Origin: DTLC01 sp964555645
Lineage (GTDB): Bacteria > Verrucomicrobiota > Verrucomicrobiia > Limisphaerales > DTLC01
Direction of reading: 5' to 3'
NCBI GenBank assembly: GCA_964555645.1
Contig: CAZKTA010000006.1
Coordinates: forward strand, 81,864-145,863
DNA length: 64,000 bases
A program made the translations under genes and the position numbers. This document shows positions 27,800 to 36,970 of this stretch, piece after piece. Positions within the stretch are counted from its first letter, which is position 1. Every line of letters starts with the position of its first letter. The notes beneath the pieces were generated by a model. That model was not told the origin of the DNA. It was given only the letters and a program-made list of their open reading frames with translations, and ran no database searches.

Positions 27800-28702
27800 A
27801 TGGACCGATTGACCAACATTCTTGTTGCAGTGGATTTTTCAGACTGTTCCAAAGCGGCGCTGGCGCAGGCGGTGCGCATTGCGCGTTGGAACGGAGCGCG
27901 GTTGCATGCCCTGCACGTCATCGAATCTCTGGTGGTCGCCGACATGGCTGCGGCCATGCGCGTTTCCCAACAAGAGGTCAGCGACCAGGTGTGCCGACAG
28001 GCACAGGCTAAACTCGCCGCCTGGGTCCAGGGAACAGGCGGTACCGCCCAAATCACCGTCGTGGTGGGTACGCCGCTGCACGAAGTGCTGAGCCGGGTCA
28101 GGGCGGTGTCGGCCGACCTGCTGGTAGCCGGGGCACGCGGCTGCAGCGCGCCCATCCAAGGTGTCGGCACACTGGCCGCCAAGTTCGCGCGCAAAGCCCC
28201 TACGAAGGTCCTCCTCGTCAGCGAAGGCTGCACAGACCCGTTTCGCAAGGTCGTGGCCTGCGTAGATTTTTCTCCAGCGTCGCGACTCGTCGTCCAGCAG
28301 GCAATGCGCGTGGCCAGTCGCGAAGGCAGCGAGATTCATTGTCTGCATGTGTTTGACCCGCCGTGGCGCCGGTTGCATTACGGCGCGCCCACGCCGCAGG
28401 CGACGCCGGACTTCGAGCGGCAATACACTGCTGCACTTCAGGGTCGGCTCGATGAGTTCGTCGGCAAACATGAGGGGTTCAATCTGCGCTGCGTGTTATT
28501 TCCGATGTCTAGCTTCGGCCACGGCATCGCGCAATACGCCAAGGAAAACCATGCCGATCTGGTCATCCTGGGCACGCGCGGGCAGACGAGCCTACGATAT
28601 CTGTTGCTCGGCTCGACGGCGGAGCGGCTGCTGCGCGAGTTGCCGTGCTCAGTGCTGACGGTGCGCGCGCCTGATGGGGAGAACATTCTCCCGATTCCTT
28701 GA
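27800..28702 (+). CDS. Double-domain universal stress protein (UspA family)
   Basis: 300 residues made of two UspA domains in tandem, roughly 1-145 and 146-300. Domain 1 opens ILVAVDFSDCSKAALAQAV and has LLVAGARGCSAP; domain 2 opens VVACVDFSPASRLVVQQAM and has VILGTRGQTSLRYLLLGSTA, the ATP-binding G-2x-G-9x-G(S/T) signature. It lies 39 bases ahead of the first P-type ATPase on the same strand, so it likely shares its transcript. USP genes often adjoin ion-transport genes; an ATP/stress-sensing role for the pumps is plausible. Confidence 0.9.
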   Translation: MDRLTNILVAVDFSDCSKAALAQAVRIARWNGARLHALHVIESLVVADMAAAMRVSQQEVSDQVCRQAQAKLAAWVQGTGGTAQITVVVGTPLHEVLSRVRAVSADLLVAGARGCSAPIQGVGTLAAKFARKAPTKVLLVSEGCTDPFRKVVACVDFSPASRLVVQQAMRVASREGSEIHCLHVFDPPWRRLHYGAPTPQATPDFERQYTAALQGRLDEFVGKHEGFNLRCVLFPMSSFGHGIAQYAKENHADLVILGTRGQTSLRYLLLGSTAERLLRELPCSVLTVRAPDGENILPIP

Positions 28703-28741
28703 GCTATCTGCCCCCGACTTTTACCCAATCGGGAAAAGCTC

Positions 28742-31672
28742 ATGACCCAACGCAATCCACAACCAGCTGAAGTCAACACTGCCACATGGCATCAACTCCA
28801 TGCCGGTGAGGTCGCGCGTTTTCTGGAGGTTGACCTGGCAACCGGGTTGTCTGAGGCCGAGGTGCGCCGCCGCCGCGCTAAGTACGGCCCCAACCGCCTC
28901 ACCCCACGACGGCGCAAGAGTGAATTCCTCCGCTTCTTGCTGCAGTTTCACCAGCCGCTCATCTACCTGCTGCTGGCAGCCTCAGTTATTACTGCCATCA
29001 TTGGCGAGTGGGTGGATTCCTCCGTTATCTTCGGCGTGGTGTTGGTCAACGCGATTGTCGGCTACCTGCAAGAGGCCAAAGCGGAAAAGGCCATCGAAGC
29101 ACTGGCCAAAATGGTGCGCACAGAGACCACAGTGCGCCGCGGCGGTGTCAAGCAGCGCGTTTCGTCCGAAGACCTTGTGCCGGGCGATGTGGTGTTGTTA
29201 CAATCGGGCGATAAAGTGCCCGCCGACCTGCGCCTGTTCCACGTGCGGAACCTGCAAGTGGATGAATCTGCGCTCACCGGTGAGTCAGTGCCCGTAGAGA
29301 AACACGCCGACCCGTTGGCTGTGGATACCGTCCTTGCCGAGCGCAAGAACCAAGCTTATGCCGGCACGCTGGTCGTCTCTGGCCAGGCCGAGGGCGTGGT
29401 GTGGGCCATCGGCGACCAGACCGAAACCGGCCGCATCGCTCAGCTAATTGCCGATGTGGACGACCTGGCTACGCCGTTGACGCGCAAGATTGCCCAGTTC
29501 AGCCGGGTGTTGCTGGTGGCCATTCTGGCACTAGCTGCGGTGACCTTTGGCGTCGGCGTGCTGCGCGGGCAACCGCTGGTTGACATGTTCATGGCCGCCG
29601 TTGCATTGGCTGTGGGTGCCATCCCCGAGGGGCTGCCGGCTGCCGTCACCATCACGCTTGCAATCGGCGTCGCGCGCATGGCCAAACGCCGCGCCATCAT
29701 CCGCAAGCTGCCGGCGGTTGAAACCCTCGGCAGCACAACGGTGATCTGCTCAGACAAAACCGGCACACTGACTGAAAATCAAATGACCGTGCAGCGTGTC
29801 TGGGCTGGCGGCCAGTGGTTTGAAGTCACCGGCGCCGGGTACGAAGTCCAAGGAGAAATTCGTCCGGCCACTGAAGCGGCGGGCATTGCAAGTCTGCCCA
29901 CCACGCTCGGCTTGGCGCAGACAGACAAGACGCCCGCCACAGCAAATGTTGCCCTGGGCGAGACCCTCCTAGCTGGCCTTTTGTGCAACGACTCCCAACT
30001 GGTCATGAAAGACGGCCGGTTGACTGTGGAAGGCGACCCCACCGAGGCCGCTCTGATCGTAGCTGCGCAGAAGGGTGGCTTGCAACACGCAGAACTCCAT
30101 GCCCGTTATCCACGACTTGATGTTGTCCCGTTCGAATCAGAACACCAATACATGGCCACACTGCACGGACCGCAGGCAAACGGAGAAAACTTGATCTGCG
30201 TGAAAGGCGCGGTGGAGCGGTTGCTCGAACGCTGCGCCACAGCACTCCAGGCTGACGGGACAGAAGCCCATTTGGACAAGGAAGCCATCCAGCGCCTCGC
30301 CGACGAAATGGCTGCCCAAGGCCTGCGCGTGCTGGCCCTGGCTCGCCGGCGAGTGCCTGCCGAGCAGCGCCACCTTACCCACAACGACGTGGCTGGCGGG
30401 CTGACATTTCTGGGTCTGCAGGGTATGATAGATCCGCCCCGGCCCGAGGCCATCCGCGCAGTGGCAAAGTGCCAGAGCGCTGGCATCGCAGTTAAAATGA
30501 TCACCGGCGATCACAAACTGACCGCAGTTGCCATTGCGCAACAACTTGGTCTGCGCGGTGGCAAAGGCAATGATGATGAAATTGTGGCAGTAACAGGCCG
30601 CGAACTTGAACAAGTTCCTGATGAACAACTGCCTGAGGTGGCAGAACGCGCCGCCGTGTTCGCCCGCGTCGCGCCGGAGCAAAAGCTTCGACTCGTCAGG
30701 GCGTTGCAGGCACGCGGCCATGTAGTGGCCATGACGGGCGATGGAGTTAACGACGCCCCGGCGCTCAAGCAGGCTGACATCGGCATTGCCATGGGCATCA
30801 CCGGCACCGACGTGGCAAAGGGCGCAGCGGACATGATCCTAACTGACGACAACTTTGCCTCAATTGAAGCTGCGGTGGAGGAAGGGCGGAACGTGTTCGA
30901 TAACCTGACCAAGTTCATTGTCTGGACGCTGCCAACCAATTTTGGCCAGGGCCTGATCATCCTTGCGGCGGTGTTCGCCGGAGCCACGCTACCCATCCTG
31001 CCGGTACAGTTGCTTTGGGTCAACATGACCACTGTGTTGCTGCTGGGGCTGATGCTCGTCTTCGAGCCGCGTGAACCCGACCTGATGCAGCGCCGGCCGC
31101 GCGGGCCGAAGACGCCCATTATGACTTTTCCCCTCATGATGCGCATCGGGCTGGTTTCGGCGCTGATGTTGGCTGGGGCGTTTGGGTTGTTCGTTTGGGA
31201 GCAGGAGGTCAATGCCGCGAGTGTAGCTGAAGCCCGGACCATTGCTGTGAACGTGATAGTGATGGTGCTGGTGTTTTATTTGTTGAACTGCCGCTCACTC
31301 ACGCGCTCGATGTTCGCGGTGGGCGTGTTTTCCAACCCATGGCTCATCGCCGGCGTAGCGGGCATGGTCGCCGCGCAACTGCTCTTCACTTACGTGCCGC
31401 TTATGAACCGCCTATTCCACACTGCCCCGATCAGCGCCGGCGCCTGGCTGCGCATCCTTGCGGTGGCCGTGCTTGCCTATGCCATCGTCGGCCTCGAAAA
31501 ATGGGTCCGCTCCAAAATCAAACCGCCCGGCTCGGCTCCCGAGCGCCCGGCCGAAAAAACAGTGGCCACAACGACGGAACAGCAAAAATCAGGCGCGACC
31601 CGTTCGAATAGGCTTTCATTGTCTCACGCAACAAATAAATTTGCGCCGACTTTGCAATGCCTGTTGACATGA
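28742..31672 (+). CDS. P-type cation-transporting ATPase (P2-like), first of pair
   Basis: A 976-residue ATP-driven cation pump. In order: N-terminal cation-ATPase domain (GLSEAEVRRRRAKYGPN), actuator TGES (near residue 178), M4 AIPEGLPAAV, the phosphorylated Asp in CSDKTGTLT (near 338), MIDPPRPEAI and GDGVNDAPALKQADIGIAMG in the hinge, then six C-terminal membrane segments. PEGLP is the Ca-pump version of M4, yet M6 reads WVNMTTVLL, lacking the Asp of SERCA-type pumps, so Ca specificity is doubtful. A low-complexity tail of about 50 residues ends the protein. It overlaps the next ATPase by 16 bases. Confidence 0.93.
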   Translation: MTQRNPQPAEVNTATWHQLHAGEVARFLEVDLATGLSEAEVRRRRAKYGPNRLTPRRRKSEFLRFLLQFHQPLIYLLLAASVITAIIGEWVDSSVIFGVVLVNAIVGYLQEAKAEKAIEALAKMVRTETTVRRGGVKQRVSSEDLVPGDVVLLQSGDKVPADLRLFHVRNLQVDESALTGESVPVEKHADPLAVDTVLAERKNQAYAGTLVVSGQAEGVVWAIGDQTETGRIAQLIADVDDLATPLTRKIAQFSRVLLVAILALAAVTFGVGVLRGQPLVDMFMAAVALAVGAIPEGLPAAVTITLAIGVARMAKRRAIIRKLPAVETLGSTTVICSDKTGTLTENQMTVQRVWAGGQWFEVTGAGYEVQGEIRPATEAAGIASLPTTLGLAQTDKTPATANVALGETLLAGLLCNDSQLVMKDGRLTVEGDPTEAALIVAAQKGGLQHAELHARYPRLDVVPFESEHQYMATLHGPQANGENLICVKGAVERLLERCATALQADGTEAHLDKEAIQRLADEMAAQGLRVLALARRRVPAEQRHLTHNDVAGGLTFLGLQGMIDPPRPEAIRAVAKCQSAGIAVKMITGDHKLTAVAIAQQLGLRGGKGNDDEIVAVTGRELEQVPDEQLPEVAERAAVFARVAPEQKLRLVRALQARGHVVAMTGDGVNDAPALKQADIGIAMGITGTDVAKGAADMILTDDNFASIEAAVEEGRNVFDNLTKFIVWTLPTNFGQGLIILAAVFAGATLPILPVQLLWVNMTTVLLLGLMLVFEPREPDLMQRRPRGPKTPIMTFPLMMRIGLVSALMLAGAFGLFVWEQEVNAASVAEARTIAVNVIVMVLVFYLLNCRSLTRSMFAVGVFSNPWLIAGVAGMVAAQLLFTYVPLMNRLFHTAPISAGAWLRILAVAVLAYAIVGLEKWVRSKIKPPGSAPERPAEKTVATTTEQQKSGATRSNRLSLSHATNKFAPTLQCLLT

Positions 31673-34473
31673 ACAACACAACGACAACGACTAAACCTGA
31701 CACCCAAGCCAACCCGGCTTGGTACAGACTTACACCCGAAGAGACGTTCGCCAGACTGAACTCGACACCCACCGGCCTTACCACCGACGAGGCCCGCCGC
31801 CGTCTGGCCCAATACGGCTACAACGAGTTGACCGCCAAGAAACGCTCCGCCTTCGTGCGTTTTCTTCTCCAGTTCCACAACTCATTGATCTACATCCTGC
31901 TGGTTGCGGCAGTTGTGACCGGCTTTCTGCTGCACGAGGTGGTGGACACGTTCGTCATCCTCGGCGTGGTCATCCTCAACGTCATCATCGGCTTCATCCA
32001 GGAGGGCAAGGCCGAGGCTGCCATCGAGGCGCTCAAGAAGATGATTGTAGCCGAATCCACCGTGCTGCGCGACGGCCGCAAACAGGTCATTCCTACCCGC
32101 GAGGTTGTGCCTGGCGACGTTGTGCTGCTTGAAGCCGGAAACCGCGTGCCTGCCGACCTGCGACTTTTCCAGGTCAAGAATCTTTATGCCGACGAGTCGC
32201 CGCTCACCGGCGAGTCTGTGCCCGTGAACAAACACACCGAGCCGATCCACAAGGAGCACCTCGGCCCGGGCGACCAGCGGAACATGGCCTTCAGCGGCAC
32301 GTTCATCACACGCGGCTCAGGCATCGGCGTCGTAACCAGCACCGGCCGACACACCGAGTTCGGCAAAATCGCCGAGATGATGAAGGAAACGACCAAGATC
32401 GTCACCCCGCTCACGCGCAAGATCAACGAGTTCACCCGCTTCCTCATCATCGCCATTCTTATCATCGCCGGTATCAACTTCGTCCTGGGCGTGTTTTTCA
32501 AGTTCCCTGTGGGCTATTCCTTCCTCGCCTCGGTCGCCCTCGCCGTCGCCGCCATCCCGGAGATGCTCCCGGCCATTGTGGTCGCCATCCTGGCGCTGGC
32601 TTCCACTGCCATGGCCAAACGTCACGCCCTCATCCGCAAACTGCCGGCTGCCGAAACCCTCGGCTGCGCCACGGTGATTTGCTCCGACAAAACCGGCACG
32701 CTCACACGCAACGAAATGACCGTCGTGCGGCTGTTCGCCGGCGGCCGCCGCTACCGCGTCACCGGCGCGGGCTACGAGCCGAAAGGCGAGTTCATGCGCG
32801 ACGGCAAACCAGTTGATGTAGCCGCCGAACCCCTTGAATTGCTCGAGACGCTGCGCGCCGCAGCCTGGTGCAACCACGCTGTGCTCCAGGAAAACTCGGG
32901 TCGCTTTAGCATCGTGGGCGATCCCACGGAAGGTGCACTAGTTGTGGCGGCGGCCAAGGCGCGCCTGAGCGAGCACGCGCCAAAGCTGGACGAGATCCCA
33001 TTCGAGTCCGAGAACCGTTACATGGCCACGTTGCACGAAAACAACGATCACAACATCATTTTCGTCAAAGGGTCGCCAGAGGCTGTCCTGGCGATGTGCA
33101 GCACTGAAATGGTTGCCGGCAAGCTCGTGGCCCTGCGCCGTGAAGTTATCCTTGCCGAAGCCGAGGACATGGCCCGCGAAGCCTTGCGCGTGTTGGGCAT
33201 GGCATGCAAACGCGTCCCCAAAACCCAGACCAGCATCAGCCCCGACGACCTCAATGGGCTGAGCTTCCTTGGCCTGGCAGGTATGATTGACCCGCCCCGG
33301 CAAGAGGTCATCGAGGCTGTTAAACAATGCAAAACCGCCGGCATCCGCGTGGTGATGATCACCGGCGACCACGCCGTCACAGCCCGCGCCATAGCACGCC
33401 AGATCGGTATCATCGGCGAGAGCGACGGCGTCCTTACTGGTGAAGAGCTCGCGCGCATGAGCGACGAGCAACTCTACGAGGCAGTGGACCACGTCTCGGT
33501 CTATGCCCGCAGCGCGCCCGAGCACAAGCTGCGCATCGCTCAGCAATTGCAGAAGCGCGGGCACATCGTGGCTATGACCGGCGACGGTGTGAACGACGCA
33601 CCTGCGCTCAAGGCCGCCGACATCGGCATCGCCATGGGAATCACCGGCACTGAAGTCAGCAAGGAAGCCGCCGACATGGTGCTGGCCGACGACAATTTCG
33701 CCAGCATCGTGGCGGCGGTCGAGGAAGGCCGACACGCTTGGAAGAACTTCCAGAAAGCCGTGCTTTACACGCTGCCGACCAATGGTGGCCAGGCCCTGCT
33801 CATCATGGGCGCGATCTTCCTCGCGCCGCTGGTGGCGCTGTTTTCCATCCGGCTGCCGCTCGAGCCCATTCACATCCTGTGGGTCAACCTGGCCGACTCG
33901 GTGTTCCTGACGCTGCCGCTAATGATGGAGCCGAAAGAAAAAGGGCTGCTCAACGCCCCGCCGCGCGACCCCAATGAACGCATCGCCAACCGGCTCTTCT
34001 TCGAGCGGGTGGGCCTGGTGTCAATCATCATGGCACTGACCGGCTTTGCCACCTACTACTACTTCGGCGCACCTGTCATTGCCGAAATGGCGGCGGCAGG
34101 TGAAGTGAACGCCCAGTTGTTGACTGACACCCAAAAGCTGCAACTAACTCAGGCGCAAACGGCGGCGTTTATCTCGATCCAGTTGTTGCACCTGGGCTTC
34201 CTGGCCACCGCGCGGAGCATTTACGACTCTGCGTTCACCTTCAGTCCGTTCTCGAACAAATGGGTATTGCTGGGCATGGGATTGACCATCGGCTGCCAGT
34301 TGTTAATCGTTTATGTGCCTTTCCTACAAACGGTCTTCCGCACGGCGGCCTTCCCGGCCGAGTGGTGGTTGATCGTCGGGCTGGGGCTGTTCCCCGGCTT
34401 CATCGCAGTGGAAATCGAGAAATTCATCCGCAAACGGTTTGCGACTGCCAAGCGAAATGAAAGAACTAAGTGA
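31657..34473 (+). CDS. P-type cation-transporting ATPase (P2/P3-like), second of pair
   Basis: A 938-residue pump paralogous to its neighbour. Phospho-Asp in CSDKTGTLT near residue 344, TGES near 187, M4 AIPEMLPAIV (PEMLP as in Mg-type and some proton pumps), and M6 ILWVNLADSVF with an Asp absent from the first pump. GDGVNDAPALKAADIGIAMG is intact. The start ATG lies inside the first pump's 3' end, implying coupled translation. A linker of about 40 residues between M7/M8 segments (VIAEMAAAGEVNAQLL) is unusual. Ion unknown; the pair may transport different ions. Confidence 0.93.
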   Translation: MPVDMNNTTTTTKPDTQANPAWYRLTPEETFARLNSTPTGLTTDEARRRLAQYGYNELTAKKRSAFVRFLLQFHNSLIYILLVAAVVTGFLLHEVVDTFVILGVVILNVIIGFIQEGKAEAAIEALKKMIVAESTVLRDGRKQVIPTREVVPGDVVLLEAGNRVPADLRLFQVKNLYADESPLTGESVPVNKHTEPIHKEHLGPGDQRNMAFSGTFITRGSGIGVVTSTGRHTEFGKIAEMMKETTKIVTPLTRKINEFTRFLIIAILIIAGINFVLGVFFKFPVGYSFLASVALAVAAIPEMLPAIVVAILALASTAMAKRHALIRKLPAAETLGCATVICSDKTGTLTRNEMTVVRLFAGGRRYRVTGAGYEPKGEFMRDGKPVDVAAEPLELLETLRAAAWCNHAVLQENSGRFSIVGDPTEGALVVAAAKARLSEHAPKLDEIPFESENRYMATLHENNDHNIIFVKGSPEAVLAMCSTEMVAGKLVALRREVILAEAEDMAREALRVLGMACKRVPKTQTSISPDDLNGLSFLGLAGMIDPPRQEVIEAVKQCKTAGIRVVMITGDHAVTARAIARQIGIIGESDGVLTGEELARMSDEQLYEAVDHVSVYARSAPEHKLRIAQQLQKRGHIVAMTGDGVNDAPALKAADIGIAMGITGTEVSKEAADMVLADDNFASIVAAVEEGRHAWKNFQKAVLYTLPTNGGQALLIMGAIFLAPLVALFSIRLPLEPIHILWVNLADSVFLTLPLMMEPKEKGLLNAPPRDPNERIANRLFFERVGLVSIIMALTGFATYYYFGAPVIAEMAAAGEVNAQLLTDTQKLQLTQAQTAAFISIQLLHLGFLATARSIYDSAFTFSPFSNKWVLLGMGLTIGCQLLIVYVPFLQTVFRTAAFPAEWWLIVGLGLFPGFIAVEIEKFIRKRFATAKRNERTK

Positions 34474-34490
34474 AATGAAAGAAATCCGTG

Positions 34491-34556
34491 ATTGTGAATC
34501 CGATCGTGGGCAACAGGTTTTATCGGCTGCACAAGCCGTGAGTGAAAATCCGAAAC
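34491..34556 (+). repeat. Remnant of a GGFWA-type gene 3' end (direct repeat with 35345-35417)
   Basis: One frame reads VNPIVGNRFYRLHKP and a TGA stop, the same end as the gene that finishes at 35395 (VNPPVGNRFYRLHKP and TGA). The similarity continues past both stops into a GAAAATCCGAAAC-like tail. It therefore forms a direct repeat of about 66 bases flanking the intervening 850 bases, and begins only 18 bases after the ATPase stop. Confidence 0.75.
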
Positions 34557-34605
34557 CCGATTCTCGAAATCCGAAACAAGCCCGAAGTTGGGAACTTGGT
34601 TCGTT

Positions 34606-34739
34606 GGTAGAGACGCGCATCCCTGCGCATCCGAGACGCGGTCGCCTCGGCGAGGCGACCCTACCCAGATCATTCCGTGGTAGGGACGCATGGCCTCATG
34701 CGTCCGGGCAAGCGAACACCTCGGCGAAGTGTCCCTACC
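34606..34739. repeat. Two palindromic REP-like units of about 60 bp
   Basis: Unit 1 (34606-34665) begins GGTAGAGACGC and ends GACCCTACC, with the perfect palindrome GGTCGCCTC-GGC-GAGGCGACC inside. Unit 2 (34679-34739) begins GGTAGGGACGC and ends GTCCCTACC, with GACGCATG-GCCT-CATGCGTC inside. A partial third copy lies near 34832-34856. They are arranged head to tail. They look like an interspersed repeat family. Confidence 0.75.
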
Positions 34740-34922
34740 GGTGGCACGGGCTACCAGCCGTTGGCGGCGGGCAACCTGCCTATCGCAACCCTTCGCAACA
34801 CCTGGCAGAGACGGCAAACACGGTCGCCCCGGCGGTGCGGCCCTACCTTGCTCAAGCTACGCAGTCCAAAACCCGGCGGCCTCTCGGAGCGCGGGATTTA
34901 TCCCGCTTCCACGGCTTTCCCA

Positions 34923-34957
34923 GTCATTCGTCATTTGTCATTCGTCATTCGTCATTC
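34923..34957. repeat. Heptanucleotide repeat GTCATTC x5
   Basis: Five 7-base units (GTCATTC, one as GTCATTT) run directly into the signal-peptide region of the secreted GGFWA-type gene. Seven is not a multiple of three, so a change in copy number would shift the reading frame upstream of the signal sequence. Confidence 0.85.
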
Positions 34958-35395
34958 ACCGTTGCCCTCTGCCTTCTGCTAGCTGCCTTTTGCCTTCGGG
35001 CCTGGGGACAGAGCTTTTCGATTGACTGGTGGACGGTTGACGGCGGCGGGGGCACGAGCACGGGCGGGGTCTATATCCTCAGCGGCACCATTGGCCAGCC
35101 GGATGCCGGGCCGACCATGACGGGTGGCAGCTTCGCGCTGACCGGCGGCTTTTGGGCAATCACCGCCGTTCAAGAGCCCGGGGCGCCAGTGTTAAGTGTG
35201 CGGCTTACCGCAACCAACACTGTGATGGTGTGGTGGCCGTCGCCTTCGGCTGGCTGGGTGCTTCGGCAGAACACCGACCTGAACACGACGAACTGGGTGA
35301 CGCCGCCTGAGCCGATTCAAGACGACGGCACCAACCGGTTCATCATAGTGAATCCGCCGGTTGGCAACCGGTTCTATCGGTTGCACAAGCCGTGA
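34940..35395 (+). CDS. Small secreted GGFWA-type protein
   Basis: The supported part is about 150 residues: a signal-like stretch (TVALCLLLAAFCLRAWGQ), then SFSIDWWTVDGGGGTSTGG, SGTIGQPDAG and GGSFALTGGFWA, and a C-terminal beta domain ending VGNRFYRLHKP. This is a family I associate with Verrucomicrobiota; function unknown, probably surface or extracellular. The frame is open back to 34439, but that upstream part runs through REP-like and heptamer repeats and is not credible protein. No ATG, GTG or TTG lies close to the signal peptide, so the start is unresolved (I mark an ATT), and the gene may be promoterless or defective. Confidence 0.6.
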   Translation: MRHSSFTVALCLLLAAFCLRAWGQSFSIDWWTVDGGGGTSTGGVYILSGTIGQPDAGPTMTGGSFALTGGFWAITAVQEPGAPVLSVRLTATNTVMVWWPSPSAGWVLRQNTDLNTTNWVTPPEPIQDDGTNRFIIVNPPVGNRFYRLHKP

Positions 35396-35470
35396 GTAAA
35401 AACATTAAATCTGAAACACAAATCTTTAAATCAAGACTCTTGAGTCTCAGCGGTTTGATCGTGACCGTGG

Positions 35471-36331
35471 TTGGTCAGCATCGTGACGCGCCAGATATTC
35501 TTCACGGTCAATGAAACCGGGCAGGTCATCATCACCCAGTTCGGCGAATACAAACGCAGCATCCAGGAACCGGGTCTGGCTTTCAAAACGCCCTTCGTGC
35601 AAACCGTACACCGCTTCGAGCGCCGCATCTTGGCCAGCGACGCCTCTAAGGCGGAATACCTCGCACAGGACAAGAAGCGGCTGGTGGCCGATCCCATCAC
35701 CCGCTGGCGCATCGCCGACCCGCTCCAGTTCTTCAAGACCGTGCGCGACGAATCCGGCGCCCGCGCCCGGCTCGACGACCTGGTCTTCTCGGAACTCCGG
35801 CGCGAAGTGGCCAGCCACGAGTTTGGGGTAGTAATCGGCCCAAAACGCGAAACTATCATGGACAACATGGCCAGAAGTGTGCGAGAGAAGGCGCGCGAGT
35901 TCGGCATCGAGGTGGTGGACGTGGGCATCAAACGTGCCGACCTGCCCGGCGAAGTGCAGACCAGCGTCTTCCAGCGGATGCAGGCCGAGCGCGAGCGCGA
36001 AGGCAAACGCTACCGCAGTGAGGGCGAGGAGGAATCGGCCAAGCTCAGGGCCGAGACAGACAAACAGCGGACCATCGTCTTGGCCACAGCCAGGCAGGAC
36101 GCCGAGAAACTGCGCGGCGACGGCGACGCCACAGCCACAGCCATTTACGCGGCGGCCTACGGCAAAGACCCCGAGTTCTACACCTTTACCCGCAGCCTCC
36201 GCGCTTACGAACAGTTCTTGGGCCGGCGCAGCACCCTGCTGTTGTCCACCGAGTCGGACCTGTTCCGCTACCTGAGCAGCCCGAAAGCGGAGGCGACGTC
36301 GCGTGCCACAGTAACGCCCCCGACGCGATGA
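35471..36331 (+). CDS. hflC: HflC-like SPFH protein, probably missing its membrane anchor
   Basis: About 286 residues of an HflC-type Band-7 protein: FFTVNETGQVIITQFGEYKRS, PGLAFKTPFVQTVHRFERRIL, the SPFH core, then FGIEVVDVGIKRADLP and a helical EREREGKRYRSEGEEE segment and HflC-like AYGKDPEFYTFTRSLRAYE. HflC normally starts with a transmembrane helix; here the frame begins at a TTG immediately after an in-frame stop and lacks one. A hydrophobic stretch (LLSLSGLIVTVVG) in another frame at about 35438-35476 could be the lost anchor after a frameshift. The usual partner hflK is absent. Confidence 0.75.
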   Translation: MVSIVTRQIFFTVNETGQVIITQFGEYKRSIQEPGLAFKTPFVQTVHRFERRILASDASKAEYLAQDKKRLVADPITRWRIADPLQFFKTVRDESGARARLDDLVFSELRREVASHEFGVVIGPKRETIMDNMARSVREKAREFGIEVVDVGIKRADLPGEVQTSVFQRMQAEREREGKRYRSEGEEESAKLRAETDKQRTIVLATARQDAEKLRGDGDATATAIYAAAYGKDPEFYTFTRSLRAYEQFLGRRSTLLLSTESDLFRYLSSPKAEATSRATVTPPTR

Positions 36332-36500
36332 CCATCGAAAACAAAAAAGTGATGAACTTGGTATTGAAAAACAACATACGCTTGTGCACCCGGTTTTTGG
36401 TTACGTCAAACTCTGAATACTGCGTTCGAACTGCCGCGGCTCGGTCTCCGCATGGTTTTTGCCGGACCAAACCAAACCACAACAACCAACCAATACATTA

Positions 36501-36935
36501 AGAACTACATCATCTCACAAAGCACCGCGTCATTCTTGCCATCACTTACGCCGGCGATTGACGCCATCCAGAGCCACAGCACCAACAACCCGACCAGTTT
36601 CGCGCAAAAAAGCGCGTTGGCTGATGGTTACCTGGCTGCAAGAGCATCTTGCGGGTTGGCTGGCTGAGTTCGACAAGCGCCGCTGGGTATTGGCTGGCAA
36701 AGACTCAACTCAATTCGGTGCGTCAGTTGGATGAACGCCAAGGGCGCGTTTATATCTGTTGCCAAACATTTCCAAAACTGGCTTCAAATCCGCCGAGTTC
36801 TGCAGTAGGTTTTTGCACCAGAAAAAGTGGCTGCTGTGCTGGGGATTGGCTTCGGCGGCAAACGATTGCATTTGCATCAGCCATGCCACCAGCATAGCCA
36901 ACATCGAGAATGGACCTGAACAAATGAAACGATTT
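36501..36935 (+). pseudogene. Internally deleted second aspC copy
   Basis: Starts with sequence matching the first 20 codons of the intact aspC (AACTAC.ATCTCAC, then an ATTGACGCC), then jumps to the AIDAIQSHSTSNPTSFAQK region: about 710 bases are missing. The two joined points both read ATTGAYGCC in the intact gene, which suggests deletion between short repeats. The remainder matches the aspC 3' half through several frameshifts (LPNISKTGFKSAEFCSRFL, CISHATSIANIENGPEQ). Divergence from the intact copy is obvious by eye on every line, so the duplication is old. Confidence 0.85.
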
Positions 36936-36970
36936 GTGCACTTCCGGGCACTATGAGGACCATGGTAACT

